NCBI GenBank assembly: GCA_963930775.1
Contig: OZ005705.1
Span: forward strand, 5,766,001 to 5,830,000
Source: Cliona cf. orientalis
Lineage: Eukaryota > Porifera > Demospongiae > Clionaida > Clionaidae
DNA length: 64,000 nt
Direction of reading: 5' to 3'
The stretch's first letter is position 1; each line of letters opens with the position of its first letter. The translations under genes were made by a program, and so were the position numbers. Shown in pieces: positions 13,671-25,083 of this stretch. The notes under the pieces were generated by a model. It was not told where the DNA came from and made no database searches. It worked only from the letters and a program-made list of their open reading frames with translations.

Positions 13671-16600
13671 GAGAGAGAGGTGGGGGGGGGGGGGGGGGGG
13701 GGGGAGGACACAGGCAAAACAGCTGATTGTATTTTGCACTTTGGTACTGTGCTAATTCTATCCTGTAGATGTAGCAAAGCCTTCAGTGACAGCTGCTGAG
13801 TCTGGGGAGCCATCATCCACTATGGAGGAGCAGCCAGAGGAGGAGGGAGAGAGAGGACAATCGACTGCTGAGCAGCTGCTGGATGGACTAGTGGTTGTCT
13901 TTAGTGATTACCAAGACTGTATGGATGAAGATACTATGGATAAGTGGAAACAGGTGAGGGAGAGGGAGAGAGAGAAAGAAAGAACTATAACTAAAATTTC
14001 ATTGGTGATCATTTTATTTCTGCAGGTTGTTGAGCAGCATGGTGGCAGAGTGTTCAATCGCTATGACCCAGACCAGTGCACTCACCTATTGGCCCTCAAC
14101 AAAAGCAGTGACGTCTTCCATAGAGTAAGTCTGATCTAGCTACCATTCCCTGCATTCTAGTGATCATACTGGTATATGTATATATTTGATCTGCAGGCAT
14201 TGAGTGATGGCAAGTGCATTGCCAGTGCCCACTGGCTGAACGATGTGCTGACGGATCAGAAACTATTTCCCCCAAGTAACCCTCTTCACTTCCCCACAGC
14301 CTTCAAGTGGCTACTACCTGGAGCAGACAGATATGTGAGTTCAAAATGTTTGGTACTTGTGCAGATACTGGAGGAAGGGAGAGGGGAGCGAGTACATATG
14401 TGTAGAGAGGGAGGGAGAGAGCGAGGTGGGGGGGGGGAGTGGAGATACAGACAAAATTGCTGGGTGGGGTGAGGTGACTGACTATTCTTTCATATGAGTT
14501 TGAGGATCATCAGTATCACACACACTCACACGTACACACACTCTTACTCTCACATGTCCACACCGATAGTCGATGTCACTGACCAACTACACTGGTAACG
14601 AAAGGGAGATAGTGAAGGACATGTTTCGAATCACTGGTGTCTCCTTCACCGGTCACCTCAGCCGTGAGAACACCCACCTCGTCTGCAAAAGGTAGGCAAA
14701 TAAATACGCACACAGAGACAAACCAGTGCAACCATTCACTGAAGCAAGCTAGCCTAGTGTATAGAAACTACCATCTTGAACTTTTGGCTACTAAATTTAG
14801 CCAATATCTGACGCTCCCAGGGTGTTTAGTAAATTACTGTCTCCCATTTGTGTCTGCTTCTCCACCTAATGCGTAGCAGACTTCTTTATGTATGGACAAC
14901 TTTTTCTTTGCCCGCAGGCCAGAGGGGAAGAAGTATGAGAAGGCTCTGGAGTGGGGTATCCAGGTGGTCAACGCTGGCTTCCTCGCCGAGATCATCCACA
15001 ATGGTCAGGTCCCGGCTGTCCTCTTCCCTCGGCACACAAAGCTTGGAGGACCCGATGAGTTCTCCTCCTCTGCCTGCTTTGAGGCAGCAAAGTTACTGAG
15101 TAAGCAAAGAGGGATTCCCAAAACGTAGCTATTTCCTAAGGGTACATTTATTACTGATCAGTGCTGATCTGGTTGTAAAGTAAACAAATTATAGCAAAAA
15201 TGGCTACTTGATCTAGGGACTATTTTTTATGCTGCTACATATTATTTTGCCACCTTTGATTATTGTTGAACACCGTTCTTTCAGGGCCATGGCAGTCATT
15301 CATGTCCCGCTACTCTGAGCTTCACCCCGCCCTTGTGGACGAGATGACGACTCACTCTGTCCTCAGCTCTCTACCTCCTCCCCCAGTCCCCACTCTCACC
15401 GAGACCTCCTCCTCGGGTGCCAAGCGAGGAAGAAGCTCGACTGATGATGAACCACCAGCCCAAGCCAAGAAGGCTAGGTGTGTGGATAAGATTGAACTTC
15501 TTACAGAGCATCCCTGCAGTGGCCATACTGTCACTGTGGCACTTGGCTAGTTATATGTATGGTCAGAGTTTTATTTACTTGAAAAAATGATTATTGATTA
15601 TAACTATTGTTGGTAGCTTATGAATGCAGTCACTGTAGTCTATGCATATTCATCTGTACTGTAGGGTTGAGGCTGAAAGCAGTGCTAGAGAGGATGATTC
15701 TTCCATTGTTGTGCTCTTCACAGGAATAAGCCAGTCAGTTGTTAAGAATTTGAAGCAGGTATAGAATTATTTATAAAAAATGTATCAGTATTGGATCATA
15801 CTATAGTAACTGTTATAATATTTCACTACTTTTATTTGTGCAAGTGTCCCTTGGATTTGTATACCCCTTTAATTTTGGCACTAGACATTTATTCCCTCTA
15901 GAGTGAAATATTAAAATGAACACGCCTTATAGCTCAATATAACTTTAAGAAATGGAATTTATTCAATAAACTTTCAGATTATCGTGAGATTTGGTGGAAG
16001 GTTGACGGATATCGGGCGAGAGTGCACCCACATAGTGTCCCCTCGAGTCACAAGAACCGTCAAATTCCTGAGTGGGATCTCCGTTTGTCGTCACATTGTC
16101 ACGCCAGAGTGGGTGGAGGAGTGTGGGAGGGCGGGGAGACTCGTGGACGAGGGAGGCTACGTCCTACGAGACCGAGATGCCGAAGAAATGTTCGACATGA
16201 ACATTGCTGTCTCCCTCACTCGAGCCAAGAAGAAGCAGCTACTGACAGTGAGTATAGCACATATCTAGCCCTTCTGCATTCTGGGAGGCAACCCGTGCAT
16301 GTCTTCATGTCTTTAAGAAAATAGATGGGATAATCACCTTTTATTGAGCCTGTTAAGGCAACTATGGCAGTGACTAATTTTGAGTTATGAATTCTTCCTA
16401 CAGGGACTGTGCTTCTACGCCACAGAGAATGTGCAGCCACCCTTTGCCAACCTCAAAGAGATCATTGAGTGTGCAGGGGGTGTCCTTTGGACCCAGGAGG
16501 ACCTGAAGGCCCACGGCCTGAGCGGCCTCGGAAACAGCCAGTTCATTGTCATATCCAACCCAGAGGACATCGCAGCAGGGCACTGCTCCGACTTCTTCAA

Positions 16601-16915
16601 GCACAATATCTGTGAGTTCAACTATATATTCTGTATGCATTATCCAACGTAGTGCTATATATAATACACTCTAGGCATCCATAACATTGTATCAAAAGTA
16701 TAATTCAAACATAATGATAATGGATTAGGAAGGATGTGTTTAATTTATTACGACATTGTAAGTATGTGTAGCTCATTATTACTCTGTGGCTGACCCTTTG
16801 TTTGTGAATCAGTTTGTTATTGTTATATATTGTTGTAGCTGTCTACAATGCCGAGCTGGTGCTGACTGGAGTTCTGCGGCAGAAGCTAGACTTCAAAACG
16901 TATCCTTGCATATAA
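11579..16915 (+). CDS. PAXIP1: PAX-interacting protein 1 (PTIP), six-BRCT DNA-damage and chromatin adaptor
   Basis: Sixteen exons: 11579-11644, 11736-11864, 12055-12098, 12183-12246, 12903-13016, 13300-13579, 13769-13953, 14026-14124, 14197-14334, 14570-14691, 14918-15099, 15285-15477, 15665-15758, 15978-16247, 16404-16611, 16839-16915. All borders are GT/AG and the sum is 2265 nt (754 aa plus stop). BRCT1-2 lie at about residues 7-185 (KYECAQK, VVTPDWILDS), BRCT3-4 at about 270-470, a basic Ser/Thr-rich linker with KRGRSS and KKAR follows, and BRCT5-6 span about 550-754. BRCT5 contains VTRTVKFL and [11 protein letters not shown], nearly as in vertebrate PTIP; the end (HNAEFVLTGVL-type, here YNAELVLTGVL) also matches. 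The Gln-rich middle of vertebrate PTIP (about 1070 aa) is absent. In animals PTIP binds phosphorylated partners after DNA damage (53BP1, gamma-H2AX) and is part of MLL3/4 H3K4 methyltransferase complexes; this role is inferred here by homology. An alternative last splice at 16899 would change only the final few residues. Confidence 0.95.
11934..12032. repeat. CT-rich simple repeat in PAXIP1 intron 2
   Basis: About 100 bp of CTCTCTCCCT-type pyrimidine repeats on the plus strand, just before the exon 3 acceptor. It also serves as an unusually long polypyrimidine tract. Confidence 0.85.
12285..12507. mobile_element. Inverted-repeat MITE in PAXIP1 intron 4
   Basis: Terminal inverted repeats TACCGTATAGCCGG (12285-12298) and its exact reverse complement (12494-12507) enclose 223 bp. 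Inside, GCCAAATT-type words recur on both strands, so most of the element can fold back on itself. No coding capacity. The first eight bases match the ends of the element at 43582-43792. Confidence 0.8.
13635..13704. repeat. GA repeat followed by 23-G run in PAXIP1 intron 6
   Basis: GAGAGA repeats at 13635-13680, then an unbroken G run at 13682-13704. Further GA-rich patches occur at 13956-13984 and 14370-14440 in later introns of the same gene. Confidence 0.9.
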
Positions 16916-17333
16916 TATAGTAGCAGTAGAGTAATGGGGTGGTGTGTTGTTTTGAAGTGTACTGATTATTGTTTGGCCTAAGCAGAATACTGTCACAATG
17001 CCATCCTTGATTCTTTAACTCGAATCTTCATTCAGGAATCAACTTTCTCCCGTGCAATAGCCACTGAACTCGATGTGTTTGAACGGTTGGTTATTTGTAG
17101 CTCACCTTTTTGTATTTCCCTGTCAGCCATCTCTGAAATAGACCATCTGGTGTATTAAAACAACTTATGTAAAATCTCTTTTCAGCACTCAAAATAATGC
17201 TACTGACAGCATGGTGCATTTCGTGCGCATGCGCAGAAGACATCAGCAAGATGATTAGTGGGCGGAGCATGTAAAATATTGCTGACACAAGCTTTCTGCA
17301 TGCCGGGGAGGAGCGCTAGCTAAAGCTCTGGGT

Positions 17334-17771
17334 ATGGCTGAACCGAAATCGATTCATAGTCATCATTCAACTGAAGTAAACTTTCAGAACAAGACCAGGC
17401 ACAACGTGGAAGTGCTATGGCTGGACTACCATGGAAAACCAGTCTGGTACAACGGCCTTAGTCCTGGAAAGGGTTACCGCCAACAGACCTATGTGACTCA
17501 CCCCTGGGTGTGTATGGAGTCTGACTCGGGAAAGTTCGAGATGATGCATATGGAGCTCAATAAGAAAGAGATTCTGTACCCTGACGAGAAACCCATCAGT
17601 GGTGTGATCACTGAGCCAGAGAGAACACTCTATGAACTGTGTAGGATGAGCTTGCGGCTATATCTGCTGGAGGCCCAGGGGTTGAGTGTTCACCAGAAGT
17701 TGAATGAAAAGCAATTTGAACAGCTTCCTTTGCCCCGGAGACTGATTAATGACATCTTAGCATTTGGTTGA
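17334..17771 (+). CDS. VHL: von Hippel-Lindau tumour suppressor homologue, copy 1
   Basis: Single exon, 145 aa. VHL is the substrate receptor of the Elongin B/C-CUL2 ubiquitin ligase that captures prolyl-hydroxylated HIF-alpha. The beta domain is clear: VNFQNKT, VLWLDYHGKP, WYNGLSPG, then TYVTHPWVC, which places Tyr, His and Trp at the hydroxyproline-pocket positions (human Y98, H115, W117), with Thr near human S111. The alpha domain keeps an Elongin-C box, TLYELCRMSLR, equivalent to human TLKERCLQVVR. It lies 418 bp downstream of PAXIP1 on the same strand. The stop TGA (17769-17771) falls inside the left arm of a foldback element, so the tail seen in copy 2 (last 15 or so residues) is cut off here. 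The Elongin box is intact, so the protein may still work. Confidence 0.93.
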   Translation: MAEPKSIHSHHSTEVNFQNKTRHNVEVLWLDYHGKPVWYNGLSPGKGYRQQTYVTHPWVCMESDSGKFEMMHMELNKKEILYPDEKPISGVITEPERTLYELCRMSLRLYLLEAQGLSVHQKLNEKQFEQLPLPRRLINDILAFG

Positions 17772-18131
17772 TACTTGATGTAAGAGTCACGAAATATGCT
17801 TGATCAGCACATTTTCCTGAATTCTATGTGTACATGTATAGTTACAATAGTGACAGTAATGCCTACAGTGTCCCCAGTGCCTCTGGTGTCCTTGGTGTCT
17901 GATGTTGCTTCTGTGAGGTGCTGCGGTGACAGTGGTGCCTGTAGTGCCTCTGGTGCCCTTGGTGTCTATCATTGTTTCTGTGAGTTGCTGCTGTGACAGT
18001 GGTGCCTGCGGTGCCCTTGGTGTCCGTTGCTGTTTACGTGAGGTACTGTTGTGACAGTGGTGCCTGTAGTGCCCCTGGTGTCCTTGGTGTCTATCATTCA
18101 TATTTCGTGACTCTTACATCAAGTATCAACC
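17766..18131. mobile_element. Foldback element with minisatellite core, inserted at the VHL copy 1 stop
   Basis: A 33-bp arm at 17766-17798, starting GGTTGATACTTGATG, is repeated exactly in inverse at 18099-18131. The core holds about three degenerate tandem units of some 65-70 bp built on GACAGTGGTGCCTG and CTTGGTGTC. The element is missing at the same place in VHL copy 2. No clear target duplication was found. Confidence 0.85.
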
Positions 18132-18286
18132 ATATAGATGACATAATAATAATTAAATTTTGTTGTACTAGTTGAACCACATAATATTATTTAATTTTTT
18201 CAAAATAACATAATAATTATTAATATTATTGTAACCTCACTACGTGTACACGATTAATGTTAAATTGAAAGCATAATGTATTATCT

Positions 18287-20191
18287 TCAGAACTTGTGAA
18301 TTTTTTTGCAGCCTTCAACGGCATAAACAGATCCTTTGTTGTCTATTGCAATCCCATATACATGGCTTGACAAGCTGATTTTGTGAATGTGGTGACCACG
18401 TGGATTGAAAACGTATACTGCATTATTATTCCCATCACCAACAATACAGTATCCAAATTTGTCGACAGCCACTCCTGCTGGTCCATTGAGAACTCCATTT
18501 CCATACTCACGTACTAACTTTCCACTCGTAGAGAATACCTTTACTACATGGGCACCATACGTTGCAATGTGTACATTGTCATCTGGATCCAGGATAACAG
18601 CTCTGGGTTGAGGTGTACTCCCACCCCCACCAATGATATGGGAGTGTGTTCCATCAGGGTTGAAAACTTGCACTCGATTGTTACTCCATTCAGCAATGTA
18701 TACTTTGCCATGTTTGTCAATGGTACAACCCCATGGATTACTAAGCTGCCCATTTTGGGATCCTTTGCTTCCAAATTTTGACAGAAATTCTCCTTCTTTC
18801 GTCATTTTCTGAATCCTATTACCACTTTGTTCACCAATAAAAATTATCCCTTCATGTTCACAGACACCTAGTGGGTAGGAAAATTGCCCATCACCAGAAC
18901 CTTGTGTACCAAAGGTTCTCTTCAGCTCCCCAGTAGCATCAAATACCTCAACACTGTGGCCACCATGATTAGCAACAACAACATCTCCATTGTTACATAC
19001 TGTAATGTCGTATGGATTGGCAGCTGATATTGTCAACATGGGTACCTTTAATGAAGTGTAATCTCTTGGAGTTAGAGTTGGAATCTCTGATACAGCTCCA
19101 CAGGCAGCTATAGCACTCTGAATCTCGCTTGAATCTATCTCAACCTTCAGAGTATTACTTTCAGTAGGCTCTAGTATTTGCTTCTCGAATCTCTCGGACA
19201 ATCGACCAAGTTGAGCCAAAAGTGGAGTGATAATAGCAAGAATTTCAGCATCACTGAAGTTGGCACTGATGTCAGCCGCTAAAGAATTGTAGGAGGTGAT
19301 TTGGTCCTTAAGTGAGGACATCTCGTCGATTTGGATACTTAAACCCGTCAACTTTTCTGTAGATATTTCTTTACTTTTGGCTATAAGCTCTTTTTTACGA
19401 TTCTTAAGAGCTGCTTCAATCTGTTGGAACTCTTCATTGATTTTCTTGTCAATTTCCTTCCTCTTAGCCTCAACTTTTTCCATCACAGCTTTTGCTTCTT
19501 TAATGCTCTCTCCCAGCTTAATCTCAGCTTGAGCGAGCAACTCCTTTCCTTCCAATATCTTCTGCTTTTGTTGAGTGGCATGTTTGGTGAGCTCTTCAAA
19601 CTTATGACCTTGGTGTTTTATCACTGCACACTCCATACACACCAAAATATTGCAAGTGGCACAAGCAAATTTGATCTCACTTCCTTCGTGTAGCGGACAC
19701 TTCAAGGCCGATGGTGGCACAATAGAACGTTGAAGTTCATTCTGAAGATTTTTCATTTTCCTTGCTCCTTCAATCATTAGGACCTTGTGGTTGAGCGTTA
19801 CTTTTCGTGATAGAACATGTTGCCTGTGGCATTCCTTGCAGAGAAAGCTCTGGCAGGTGCAGCAGAAGGACACCGTCTCTTGGAGAGGATCTCGGCTACA
19901 TTCGTCACACATAGGAAGAGTCTCTCCTTGGATTTGACTAGCATATCTTCTCAGCATCGACCTGTAATTCAGATGGGCGTTTTTTGGAAGTTCTTCCACT
20001 CTCTGACTGAGAGGGGTGGAAGTGTGGCAGGTGGGGCAGCAAACTGTTGGCTTTGTTGATCCAGATTTACTGATCAGTCCATCAATGCAGGTCTTGCAGA
20101 AGGAATGGAGGCAGGGGAGCATACGGGGATCGTCATAGGACCTTTTGCACCGTTTACAAGTAGAATCCTCACGAGATGATTGCGAGGCCAT
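18287..20191 (-). CDS. TRIM-NHL E3 ubiquitin ligase, copy 1
   Basis: 634 aa from the preferred ATG at 20191 (MASQSSRED); an upstream in-frame ATG at 20269 would add 26 residues with no family resemblance. Order: RING C3HC4 (CKRCKRSYDDP...LPCLHSFCKTC...CCPTCH) at about residues 14-60, B-box 1 (CDECSRDP...CHRQH) at about 95-135, B-box 2 (CPLHEGSEIKFACATC) at about 165-205, a long coiled coil at about 210-330, then a six-bladed NHL propeller at about 400-634 with GVxVDKFGYCIVGD-type blades, ending IHKF. No filamin domain is evident between coil and NHL. Family members are RING E3 ligases whose NHL propellers bind RNA or protein; the target here is unknown. The gene is intronless. Copies 2-4 follow within 14 kb. 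Confidence 0.93.
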   Translation of the reverse strand: MASQSSREDSTCKRCKRSYDDPRMLPCLHSFCKTCIDGLISKSGSTKPTVCCPTCHTSTPLSQRVEELPKNAHLNYRSMLRRYASQIQGETLPMCDECSRDPLQETVSFCCTCQSFLCKECHRQHVLSRKVTLNHKVLMIEGARKMKNLQNELQRSIVPPSALKCPLHEGSEIKFACATCNILVCMECAVIKHQGHKFEELTKHATQQKQKILEGKELLAQAEIKLGESIKEAKAVMEKVEAKRKEIDKKINEEFQQIEAALKNRKKELIAKSKEISTEKLTGLSIQIDEMSSLKDQITSYNSLAADISANFSDAEILAIITPLLAQLGRLSERFEKQILEPTESNTLKVEIDSSEIQSAIAACGAVSEIPTLTPRDYTSLKVPMLTISAANPYDITVCNNGDVVVANHGGHSVEVFDATGELKRTFGTQGSGDGQFSYPLGVCEHEGIIFIGEQSGNRIQKMTKEGEFLSKFGSKGSQNGQLSNPWGCTIDKHGKVYIAEWSNNRVQVFNPDGTHSHIIGGGGSTPQPRAVILDPDDNVHIATYGAHVVKVFSTSGKLVREYGNGVLNGPAGVAVDKFGYCIVGDGNNNAVYVFNPRGHHIHKISLSSHVYGIAIDNKGSVYAVEGCKKIHKF

Positions 20192-20269
20192 TTCTATCGT
20201 CCCCAAACCCCGCCCTCGTCGATGCCCGCCCCTGAAGTCGCATGCGTAGAAATGATGAATACCGCCCAT

Positions 20270-20584
20270 CAGTGGTGACTTCTTAAGACATTAATTAAAT
20301 GATACAACTATATACTAAAGATGAATCAACAGGGCAAAGGCAGTGTTGGGGGACTTGCTTTTCATTCCAAACCCTTAACCCCTGGGCCTCCAGGAGATAC
20401 TACCGCAAGCTCATCCTATACAGTTCATAGAGTGTTCTCTCTGGCTCAACTATTTCTATACCATATTAAATACTGGTATTGACATTGTAGTACTAGTATA
20501 AAATACAAATTAGCTAACTGTGGCACATCTAACACTGATTAATACCAAATTAATATAAGTATTACGTAGCTATGTCATTAAATT
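20270..20584. other. Spacer between TRIM-NHL 1 and 2
   Basis: 315 bp with no gene seen. Unlike the other three TRIM copies, no membrane-protein gene lies upstream of TRIM copy 1; the next thing is the tail of TRIM copy 2. Confidence 0.5.
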
Positions 20585-22488
20585 TCAGAATTTGTGAATT
20601 CGTTTGCGGCCTTCAACGGCATAAAAAAATCCTTCATTGTCTATTGCAATCCCACATACACAGCCTGATAAGCTGATCGTGTGAATTTGGTGACCATGTG
20701 GATCGAATACATGTATTAATTTGTTATTCCAATCACCAACAATACAGTATCCAAACTTGTCAACAGCAACTCCTGATGGTCCATTGAGAATCCCATTGCC
20801 ATACTCACGCATAAACATTCCACTCGTAGAGAATACCTTTACTACACAAGCATTATACGTTGCAATGTGTACGTTGTCATCTGGATCCAGGACAACAGCT
20901 CTGGGTTGAGGTGTACTCCCACCCCCACCAATAAATGGGAGTGTGTTCCATCAGGGTTGAAAACCTGCACTCGATTGTTACTCCATTCAGCAATGTATAC
21001 TTTGCCTTGTTTGTCAATGGTACAACCCCATGGCTGTCTAAGCTGCCCATTTTGGGTTCCTTTGCTTCCAAATTTTGATAGAAATTCTCCTTCTTTCGTC
21101 ATTTTCTGAATCCTATTACCACCTTGTTCACCAACAAAAACTATCCCTTCATGTTCACAGACACCTAATGGGCGATTAAACTGTCCATCGCCAGAACCTT
21201 GTGTACCAAAGGTTCTCTTTAGCTGTCCAGTAGCATCAAATATCTCAACACTGTGGCCACCATGATTAGCAACAATAACATCTCCATTGTTACATACTGT
21301 AATGTCGTATGGATTGGCAGCTGATATTGTCAACATGGGTACCTTTAGTGAAGTGTAATCTCTTAGAGTTAGAGTTGGAATCTCTGATACAGCTCCATAG
21401 GCAGCTATTACACTCTGAATCTTGCTTGAATCTATTTTAGCTCTCAGAGTATCACTTTCAGTAGGCTCTAGTATTTGCTTCTCAAATCTCTCAGACAATC
21501 GACCAAGTTGAGCCAAAAGTGGAGTGATAATAGCAAGAATTTCAGCATCACTGAAATTGGCACTGATGTCAGCTGCTAAAGAATTGTAGGAGGTGATTTG
21601 GTCCTTAAGTGAGGACATCTCGTCGATTTGGATACTTAAACCCGTCAGCTTTGCTGTGGATATTTCTTTACTTTTGGCTATAAGCTCTTTTTTACGATTC
21701 TTAAGAGCTGCTTCAATCTGTTGGAACTCTTCATTGATTTTCACGTCAATTTCCTTCCTCTTATCCTCGACTTTTTCCATCACAGCTTTTGCTTCTTTAA
21801 TGCTCTCTCCCAGCTTAATCTCGGCTTGAGCGAGCAACTCCTTTCCTTCCAATATCTTCTGCTTTTGTTGAGTGGCATGTTTGGTGAGCTCTTCAAACTT
21901 ATGACCTTGGTGTTTTATCACTGTACACTCCATACACACCAAAATATTGCAAGTGGCACAAGCAAATTTGATCTCACTTCCTTCGTGTAGCGGACACTTC
22001 AAGGCCGATGGTGGCACAATAGAACGTTGAAGTTCATTCTGAAGATTTTTCATTTTCCTTGCTTCTTCAATCATTAGAACCTTGTGGTTGAGCGTTACTT
22101 TTCGTGATAGAACATGTTGCCTGTGGCATTCCTTGCAGAGAAAGCTCTGGCAGGTGCAGCAGAAGGATATCGTCTCTTGGGCAGGATCTCGGCTACATTC
22201 ATCACATGTAGGAAGGGTCTCTCCTTGGATCTGACTAGTATATCTTCTCAGCATTGATCTGTAGTTGAGGTGGGCGTTTTTTGGAAGTTCTTCCACTCCT
22301 TGATTGACAGGGGAGGAAGTGTGGCAGGTGGGGCAGCAAACTGTGGGCTTTGTTGATCCAGATTTACTGATCAGTCCATCAATGCAGATCTTGCAGAAGG
22401 AATGGAGGCAGGTGAGCATACGGGGATCGTCGTAGGACCTTTTGCACCGTTTGCAAGTAGAATCTTCACGGGGTGATTGCAACGCCAT
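20585..22488 (-). pseudogene. TRIM-NHL copy 2, broken by a single-base deletion
   Basis: Starts at ATG 22488 (MALQSPRED). RING, two B-boxes and coiled coil are intact and nearly identical to copy 1. After FNPDGTHSH in the NHL propeller the frame is lost near 20930: plus-strand ACCAATAAATGGG replaces ACCAATGATATGGG of copy 1, one base short. The other frame then carries the rest of the propeller, without further lesions, to the same IHKF end. So there is either one recent frameshift (truncated product of about 550 aa with half a propeller) or a sequencing error. Copies 1 and 2 are adjacent in direct orientation and the most alike, suggesting a recent tandem duplication. Confidence 0.85.
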
Positions 22489-22715
22489 TTTCCTTGGACC
22501 ATTGAACTTCAATTGGTCGAGACCCGCCCATACGTTCCCAGACCCCGCCCTTCTTGAGGGCTGGGTCTAGATCTACGCATGCGTGGAAATGATGACCCCA
22601 GAGCGAGGGCTACCTAAACACTAGGTTACAAAAGAAAAACGAATCGTGTGACTATTAGTATAAGGGGAACTTGTATTATGAACTATAGGCTTCATTTTCT
22701 AGAATAAATCTAGCT
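22489..22715. promoter_or_regulatory. Divergent promoter, TRIM copy 2 / membrane pseudogene
   Basis: 227 bp between opposite ATGs. It holds two boxes shared with the other two pairs: AAAGAAAAACGAATCGTGTG (about 22631-22650) and GGGGAACTTGTATTATG (22664-22680). Confidence 0.65.
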
Positions 22716-23816
22716 ATGGATCCGAAAAATCCTTACATTCTAGTTCTAGCTAATAATATACAAAATTTAATAGTGAAGGCTGACATACAGTGTCTACTAT
22801 TAAAAGAGTGAGACCAGTGAGCACTGTGTACGTTGTGATAGCCTCAACGGACTTGTCAAGTTTGATAAAGACTACATCAAGATTCAAGATGGCCACTGCA
22901 TAATGTGGAACCACAATACCCACGCTACGGAAGTCAGTCTCTGATACAAAACCCTCGTATATGTATTCTTCCAATTTTCATTCAAGATATATATCTGACT
23001 TTCTTCGTAAAAGTCTGGTTTAAATTACTAAAATACGACCTCTATAAAAGAATAATTGTGGTCACAAAATTCAGTAATCAAAGCCACACCCACAACTTAT
23101 ATCGGTGGCCCCTGCAATACGCGATTGCTTCCTACTCCACTGGAGTGTGTTGATAGATATGGCCCGGCAGTGTTCTCAGATAGTCTGATTTGCGCTAGCT
23201 GCTCAGAGAGAAAACATCAGGGCCGCCGGAACCGGTCAGGCTGGTCAGGCCAAAACCGGACCACTTTTTTTTTTTTTTTTTGGCAACGCTTAGTTGGGTA
23301 ATGGTCGTTTATTTTATTTATCGCATGGTAAAGATCGTCAGATAATAAATCGCGCATGCTTGATAGTGCAAATTAGCACACCAACTCGTCTTATAAGTGG
23401 AGAGATTGTTTAGATCATGAGGCTGCCTTCTGCTATCAAAATTTCTCTGTTTCATTGAATCTTAATTGGGATTTGGGCCATAGCTACAACGAAGTCTAAA
23501 TATTGACCGGTGAAAGTGGTCTCAAAAGCCATCAGAAGCAATTTCTGAGGTTGTAAATTACAAAATTTTCCCGGGGGAGCATGCCCCCAGACCCCCCTAG
23601 TTTTGCGTGCTTACGCACGCATTTGCTCCGCGTTCTGACTTAAAGCTGGCCGGACCACATGTAAATTGCTTCCTCCGGGCCTGAACATCTATGGGTTTTA
23701 AATTTGTCGATGCAGCTGCTTATGGTGACTCAAATGTGCCTTATAGTCATTGTCCGACAGATCAATGCCACATCTAGTCCCCTGAATAACATCATAACCT
23801 ACTGCCAGCTTATGAA
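22716..23816 (+). pseudogene. Multi-pass membrane protein gene, dead 5' fragment
   Basis: ATG at 22716 begins MDPKNPYILVLA, matching the intact gene at 34217, but an in-frame TGA follows within about 35 codons. The stretch 22945-23145 is scrambled or heavily diverged. Homology resumes at about 23146 (GPAVFSDS region), is interrupted by a 466-bp transposon (23218-23683), resumes at 23689 and stops at 23816 after the NNIITYCQ region, where PAXIP1-derived sequence begins. The 3' half is therefore missing. Confidence 0.88.
23218..23683. mobile_element. MITE with CAGGGCC/GGGCCTG ends and 5-bp target duplication
   Basis: Inserted in the membrane pseudogene: uninterrupted paralogues read through this point. 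Ends CAGGGCCGCCGGA and TCCTCCGGGCCTG are imperfect inverted repeats. AACAT flanks both sides (23213-23217, 23684-23688). An 18-T run lies near 23264. Same family as 58886-59276. The termini and 5-bp duplication suggest a hAT-like non-autonomous element, though classical hAT duplications are 8 bp. Confidence 0.82.
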
Positions 23817-25077
23817 TGCAGTCACTGTAGTCTATAGCACTGCATATCTCAACTGTATGTTTGAGCAGAGGCTGATTCTCCTATTGTAGTGTTCTTCACA
23901 GGAATAAGCCAATCGGTTGTTAAGAATTGAAGCAGGTATGTAATTATTTATAATAACATTATTATGTACGCATAAAGAACGTATCAATGTTGCTACAAAT
24001 GTGTCCCCCCATGATAATAATAATAATTATTATAGATTGCCCCCCTTGAATTTTGGCACTAGGTGTTTCCCCGTCTGCTGAAATACACACTCATTGTAGC
24101 TCGTTTGTGACTTTAAGAATGGAATTCACTTGACAAACTTTCTTTCAGGTTATCGTGAGATTCGGAGGAAGGTTGATGGACATCGGGAGGGAGTGCACCC
24201 ACATAGTGTCCCCATGAGTCACAAGAACCGTCAAATTCCTAAATAGGATCTCTGTGTGTCGTCATATTGTCACGCCAGAGTGGGTGGAGGAGTGTGGGAG
24301 GGCGGGGAGGCTCGTGGATGAGGGAGGCTGTACGTTCTATAAGACCGAGATGCCGAAGAAATGTTCGACATGAACATCGCTGTCTCCCTCACTGGAGCCA
24401 AGAAGAAGCAGCTACTGACAGTAAGTCTAATAATATAATACTTACAGTTTGCCCTGCTATATACTTACTCTATTACAAGAGACAACCTGTGCATGTTTAT
24501 ATTAAAATGCAGCTGGGACCATCACATTTTAGAAATCTAAATATTTTTAGCCTATAGCTAGTGGCAGTGACTAATTTGAGTTTTATCACGATTGTTTCTG
24601 CAGGGGCTGTGCTTCTATGCCACAGAGAATGTGCAGCCGCCTTTGCCAACCTCAAGGAGATCATTGAGTGTGCCAGGGGTGTCCTTTGGACCCGGCCAGG
24701 AGGACCTAAAGGCTCACGGCCTGAGCGGCCTCGGAAACAGCCAGTTCATTGTCATATCCAACCCAGAGGACATCGCAGCAGGGCACTGCTCCGACTTCTT
24801 CAAGCACAATATCTGTGAGTTCAACTATTTTGTGTGCATTTATAATACACTATAGACATCCATAACATTGTAACAAGAGTATTATTCAAACATAATGATA
24901 ATGGATTATGGGGGATGTGTTTAATTTATTATGTAAATATGTGTAGCTCATCACTCTGTGGCTGACCCTTTGTCTGTGGAATCAGTTTTGTTATCGTTAT
25001 TGTTGTAGCTGTCTACAATGCTGAGCTGGTGCTGACTGGTGTTCTGCGGCAGAAACTAGACTTCAAAACGTATCCTT
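23817..25077 (+). pseudogene. PAXIP1 3'-end pseudogene (exons 13-16 and introns)
   Basis: Duplicate of 15616-16910. It begins inside the intron before PAXIP1 exon 13 and keeps exons and introns in order, so it arose by DNA duplication, not retroposition. Dead: in exon 13 a lost T makes AAGAATTGA from AAGAATTTGAAG. In exon 14 the CGA of VSPRVTRT is TGA, and extra bases near 24330 shift the frame. It is joined directly to the broken membrane gene at 23816/23817 and followed by VHL copy 2, exactly as PAXIP1 is followed by VHL copy 1. Confidence 0.92.
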
Positions 25078-25083
25078 GCATAG

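Noticed and set aside
11579-16915. Multi-BRCT protein considered as TopBP1
   Set aside because: The first BRCT pair and the last pair ([30 protein letters not shown]) match PTIP/PAXIP1 layout and sequence, not TopBP1.
17860-18090. Regular GTGCC/GGTGTC repeats, possible CRISPR-like array
   Set aside because: Units are degenerate and contiguous without spacers; this is a minisatellite inside a foldback element in an animal genome.
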